Assembly: GCA_037176905.1 (NCBI GenBank) | Contig: JBBBWG010024557.1 | Coordinates: 1-64,000 of the forward strand | Source of the DNA: Azolla pinnata | Taxonomy: Eukaryota; Streptophyta; Polypodiopsida; Salviniales; Salviniaceae | Direction: 5' to 3' | DNA length: 64,000 nucleotides | Part shown: one piece after another, positions 59,985-64,000 of the stretch | How positions within the stretch are numbered: the first letter of the stretch is position 1 | How the letters are laid out: every line of letters begins with the position of its first letter | The notes under the pieces: model-generated | Databases searched by the model: none | Told to the model about the DNA's origin: nothing | What the model saw: the letters and a program-made list of their open reading frames with translations, nothing else | Program-made: the position numbers and the translations under genes

Positions 59985-60740
59985 TCATTTTTATAAGTTG
60001 TAAATGGGTTTTGACAGTCAAATCTAACTCAATTAGAAACCATATTCGTTTTGAAGCATGTGTGGTTGCTTATAGTTTAATTACACAAGTTCGTGGCTTC
60101 GATTTTAAAGAGACGTTTGTTTCAACATTAGAATCAGGCTAGTTTGAGGAATCATGGTGCTATTAGATGAAGAGTTATATAATCTCGATGTAGAGACCGT
60201 TTTGTTATATAGCGATCTTGAAGAAGTGATCTTATATAGAACAATCACCACATTTTAAAGATTGAAATTTTATTTGCTAGCTCAAAAAAGCTATATTAAT
60301 TAAATTGAAGTAATTACCTTGAATGTGGCACACGAAATTACAGTTTTACTTGGTAAAAATTTAAGTTTGACAGACTTTCTTCCAGGCTAAAGTTGTATAT
60401 TCACAAGGATATAACGCTTTTTGGTGTGTATATAGATGATGTTACCAATAGCCTCAAATATTATCGAAGATTTACAACGTCGAATTCAACAAACATTCTC
60501 CATAAAAAGACTTAGGTCGGATAGAGTATTGCCTTAGAACTTAGTAGAAGAATTTTATTCAAGATATATTATTGAAAGATCGAAAGAGCTCTCACAATTA
60601 GCAGAAGAATTTTATTCAAGACATATTATTGAAATATGGAACGGAGAAATGCAAGCGTATTCTAACACCAATGACGAAATCATGCAAGCTATCTACAACC
60701 CAAGAAGAGATTCAATAATTGGAGACTATCCCTAATCATT
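59985..60740 (+). mobile_element. Broken Ty1/Copia pol fragment
   Basis: Reading in pieces, the plus strand recalls the Copia reverse transcriptase: the KWV-type start, a 'GFDFKETF' block, the 'LDVET..DLEEV' region and a 'VYIDDV' box, in the correct order over about 650 bases. No LTRs, gag, protease or integrase were found. It has many breaks and looks old. Confidence 0.75.
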
Positions 60741-61400
60741 GTATGGTATATAGTATTTCACTACGATGTTTGTTGTACAAGGCTCAAATTGCGCCGGTTA
60801 TTATTTTGTAACCCCATCATTTACATGTAAAGCTTATCATCAAAGAGTTGTTATGGTATGTAGTTCACCAATCCTAGTATATTTTTATACGTTATGTCTC
60901 TTGACACTTCTCACTGGAATCTCACATCAAATTCTGTTATCTCTCTGGCTTGCCAATTGTTCGGCTTGACATGTTTGGAAGTAAAACCATAATAGATCTT
61001 AACCCTAATATTTTCTAGTGATGATTGAGTACACACTTGTGATCCGTTCCGCAATCCGATATCTAAGCGCTTCCACATCTTTAAAGTCATGGTGAAGTGT
61101 CGACACGGAGTAGCATGCCAACTTCGTGTTAACTTTAAGCAACCTTTATCGCTTTAGATGCATGCTAAGTTATGGATGGATACGAGACGTGGTTCGGTTG
61201 AGCTGTCGGAGCAACATGAGGTTGGTAGTAGCGAGTCTATACCTGTCAACGCAATTAAATATGGAAGCGTTATATGGCTTCCCAGCATGTTCAATGATCG
61301 CAAATATGTCGCAATCAGCTTGTTAATAATGTGGTACTTACTCGCTTTAATATTTCTTCATCAGTTACAGTTGCTTCTAGAATCACTCTAGTATTATTAA
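60741..61400. other. No gene seen
   Basis: Short frames at 60766-60969 and 61126-61391 lack motifs. The segment may be further decayed element sequence, but I cannot support that. Confidence 0.3.
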
Positions 61401-61404
61401 TTAA

Positions 61405-61462
61405 GCCCGAAACCCTAAACCCTAAACTCTAGACCCAAAACCCAAAACCCAAAACCCTAATT
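61405..61462 (-). repeat. Telomere-type repeat patch (CCCTAAA on plus strand)
   Basis: 'aaaccctaaaccctaaac' is followed by a drifted run of 'cccaaaa' and a last 'accctaa'. About eight units, opposite in orientation to the 15.5 and 41.4 kb patches. Confidence 0.85.
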
Positions 61463-62085
61463 GTTGTTCGTTTCCTACTCATTTCAATTCTACATGTGTA
61501 TCTCATACATACGTATTTGAATTCCTTACACTATTATAATTCAAATGCTAAGCACACATATATCGTGGGCGGTTCGACTACAAAACAATGGGTTGAGAGA
61601 CACATGTTTAGAGATTCATCATAGATAGATGGATAGATAGATATTGAGTGGTCTAAGAAGAGCAATGGCTGATTACAAAGGAGTAAAGATGAAGTCATGA
61701 GGGCTATACACAAATGTGTATAGATAGTAGAGATAGCTGGCTAGGTAGGTAGTGGATCACATGGAGTGCTTTGGGGTAGAGAAAGCCTAAAGGGGCCCAA
61801 TTGAGGGTTGGTGTGTGTTTGGCTATTGCCTAAAGTTAGAGTTGATCATCATCTTCATCATCATTATCATCATCATGCATTGCCAATTACTAACTAAACT
61901 AAAGGTTTAATTTTAAAGAGAGGGGTCATATATGCATTTCTTTTGTGACATCATGGGAGCATGCTTGGATCCGATCGGGCGATTGGGCAATCGCATCCAT
62001 CCATCCATCGGATCGCATCGAGAGAACATGGCCCAACACTACTTCTCAGTAAGGGGGTGGTTCTCACTGCCAGAATAATACTAAC
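61463..62085. other. No gene seen; short simple repeats
   Basis: It contains gata repeats (61624-61645), a catcat run (61850-61875) and ccatc repeats (61996-62010). No motif-bearing frame. Confidence 0.4.
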
Positions 62086-62440
62086 AATAATGGAGAATTA
62101 CCAAAAAAGAATGCCTAACAGAATTATAAACTACAGTTTAACACCTGCTGAAATCAGAAATTACAAATTAACGCCTATTCTCATCTTCCACTAAAGATTA
62201 ATAGTCAATCAATTTAGTTAGTATAACGTTAATTGATTTTATATTCCTAATAGCTTCTCCCTCATTATCCTCTAATCGATTCTATTACTGTATTCGATTA
62301 GCAAATATTAGTAATTTTAGAATATTATTAATCTATCAATTGATTACTTTGATGTTATTGAGTTGATTTGGTGTTAATCAATCAGCTGAGCACTAATATT
62401 AAAAACTAGGTGCTAATTTGTAATTTTTTTGTTTCAGTTG
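62086..62440. mobile_element. Solo copy of the fold-back MITE-like family
   Basis: It begins 'ggagaattaccaaaaaaga' with 'tgcctaacagaattataaac' and 'aaattacaaattaacgcct', and ends with the inverted partner 'actaggtgctaatttgtaa'. Same arms and the same internal phrases ('taatcgattctattactgta', 'ttggtgttaatcaatcag') as the 30.8-32.9 kb array. The right end is shortened. Confidence 0.8.
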
Positions 62441-62994
62441 GCAAACTTAACTGTAAGGTTTAAGCATGCTTGGGATGGCCTTGGTGTATATAAGAGTTGT
62501 CATGAAGAGGTTAAATGGAACTTTGATCTCCCATTGTTTTTGTTTTTTTTCCCTCTGAAGAGGACGGGTGATCATTTGTGGCCTTTGTGGTCGCTTAAGT
62601 GTTAGGTTGTAATCTTGTAATTAGCCTTAACAAAAGTGGGCGATTCCTGGCCCAGACTAGCAACTCTTTGGCAGCGACAAAGCAGAAAGAAGCTCTCTTC
62701 CAAGCAGCAAGCGATGAACATAACACGCATACGCATACACACAGAGAGTTGGGATAGAGAAAAAAGAGCCGGTGGATGATGTACAGAGGGCCATGTGACA
62801 GTTGGCCAACTTGTGTGCAAATCGACAGCGCAAACACACACAGACACACACACATGGAGAGTCACACAAGCACATGCACAGGCACAGGAACACCGGCATT
62901 TGGCACAGGAACAAACCCACCAGACGCAGACAGATAGACAAACAGACAGATAGACAGGAAAGGATGGATATGAGCTAGTCTTTGGCAATCCAAA
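62441..62994. other. No gene seen; CA-rich and AGAC-rich tracts
   Basis: CA-rich tracts at 62830-62890 and AGACAG/GATAGA tracts near 62925-62960. Minus-strand frames here (VCVCLRCRF and similar) are translations of these tracts. Confidence 0.45.
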
Positions 62995-63365
62995 GCCTCG
63001 ACAATGTTCCCAACAGTGTCAGTGTTTGTGTGTGTTTTTGAAGAGAGAGAGAGAGAGAGTGTGTGTGTGTGTCTGTTTTGAAGAGAGAGAGAGAGAGAGA
63101 GAGAGAGCGTTTTGGAAGTGTGCGTTTTTAAGAGAGAGAAAGTGTGTGCGTTTTGAAAGTGTGCGTTTTGAAGAGAGAGAGAGAGAGAGTGTGTGTGTGT
63201 GTATGTGTGCGTTCGTTTTGAAACTGTGCGTTTTGGAGGTGTGCGTTTTGGAGGCGTGCGTTTTGAAACTGTGCGTTTTTGGAGGTGTGCGTTTTGGAGG
63301 CGTGCGTTTTGAAACTGTGCGTTTTGAAACTGTGCGTTTTTGGAGGTGTGCGTTTTGAAGAGACC
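62995..63365 (+). repeat. GA/GT microsatellites and a 'tgtgcgttttgaaact' minisatellite
   Basis: Alternating GA and GT runs (63041-63205) are interleaved with, then replaced by, a 14-17 base unit of 'gtgcgttttggaggt' and 'gtgcgttttgaaact' types, about 13 copies to 63360. It is strongly strand-asymmetric: G and T on the plus strand. Confidence 0.92.
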
Positions 63366-63785
63366 CAAGGATTGAGGAGTTGGTGGGTGGCTGACGTGGA
63401 CAAGACGACAAACGAGCGTCGCAAAAAATAGTCAAAGTAAAAAAAAAGAAGAAATTTATTATTCTATTATTATTACTATTATTATTATTATATTATCAAA
63501 AAAATATATAAAAATAAATCCTCCTTCTTTCCCCTTTTTGCTCCCCTTTTTTGTTTTGTCATTTTTGTTTTGTTCTTTATTGTTTTTTTCCCCCCCCATT
63601 TGTTTTTTTTTTTGCTTAGCTGTTTCTTTGTTGTACATGCATAAAAAAACAAAAAGAGAAAGGCAAAAAAAAAAACAAATCATTAAAACAGCAGAAAAAG
63701 AAATGCAGAAAATGAATGGAATCTAGGGTTAAAAACAATGGGAAGTTACCATGCTCATTTATTTCAATTTCCTACACATATAAAT
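63366..63785. other. Homopolymer-rich spacer
   Basis: ATT triplets (63458-63495), long T and C runs (63580-63615) and A runs (63640-63680). No gene. Confidence 0.5.
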
Positions 63786-63789
63786 ATAA

Positions 63790-64000
63790 AGGAAGAATTA
63801 CCAAAAACAAAAAACGCCTAACAAAATCATAAATTACATTTTAACAGGCATCAGGAATTACAAATTAACGCCTGATCTTCTCTTCCCTCTAAACAATCTA
63901 ACACCCAATTAATTCCGCTGGTTTGGTTTTGCTCCTAATTTATGGCTTCCCACCAGTTGATCCTGATCGATTCCCCTTCCGATCTTCGCTTTAGCGAAGG
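63790..64000. mobile_element. MITE-like family, left part, cut by the window end
   Basis: The left arm 'ggaagaattaccaaaaaca', 'aaacgcctaacaaaatcat', 'aaattacattttaacaggc' and 'gaattacaaattaacgcct' matches the 30.8 kb array. The following core resembles copy 1 of the array ('ttgatcctgatcgattcccc'). The right arm lies beyond the window. Confidence 0.8.

Overview
The window looks like nuclear DNA of a land plant. The protein families are plant ones: ISE2/DExH15 helicase, CAT9-type amino-acid transporter, mitoferrin, chloroplast-type BolA and a MYG1-type nuclease. Introns are short, GT-AG and AT-rich, and degenerate TTTAGGG telomere-type repeats occur at four internal places. I cannot place the species from sequence alone. 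Gene models were built by hand from splice signals, reading phase and remembered family sequences. The six longest multi-exon models close in frame from ATG to stop.

Layout. 1.9-5.75 kb (+): an hnRNP F/H-like protein with two RRMs. 7.4-9.1 kb (-): an unidentified exon-like ORF and a BolA gene. 9.1-12.0 kb: three different minisatellites. 12.2-14.2 kb (+): a protein with an integrase-type HHCC zinc finger and a FAR1/WRKY-GCM1-like zinc cluster. 14.7-16.6 kb: two more minisatellites and a telomere-like patch. 16.85-19.84 kb (+): mitoferrin, with a broken Copia fossil in its intron. 22.3-30.8 kb (-): complete 16-exon ISE2-like RNA helicase. 30.8-32.9 kb: five consecutive copies of a fold-back MITE-like element, with two more copies at 62.1 and 63.8 kb. 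34.0-39.6 kb (-): a PHD-finger protein with a C-terminal CW-like module and a GC-AG intron. 41.4-44.0 kb (+): telomere-like repeats just ahead of MYG1. 46.1-52.7 kb (+): a large ACAT microsatellite, then CAT9. 53.5-58.4 kb (-): a HAD-family cytosolic-type 5'-nucleotidase with two G-boxes upstream. 58.7-64 kb: satellite, a second Copia fossil, telomere-like repeats, MITE copies and simple repeats.

The genes do not form a pathway or operon. Several probably act in organelles: BolA (iron-sulfur), mitoferrin (mitochondrial iron import), ISE2 (chloroplast RNA), MYG1 (dual-targeted RNA nuclease) and CAT9 (endomembrane transporter). I see no clear new system of interacting genes. The most unusual items are the tandem MITE array, the PHD protein with an expanded CW-like finger, telomere-like DNA abutting MYG1, and purine/pyrimidine microsatellites at the 5' end of most genes.
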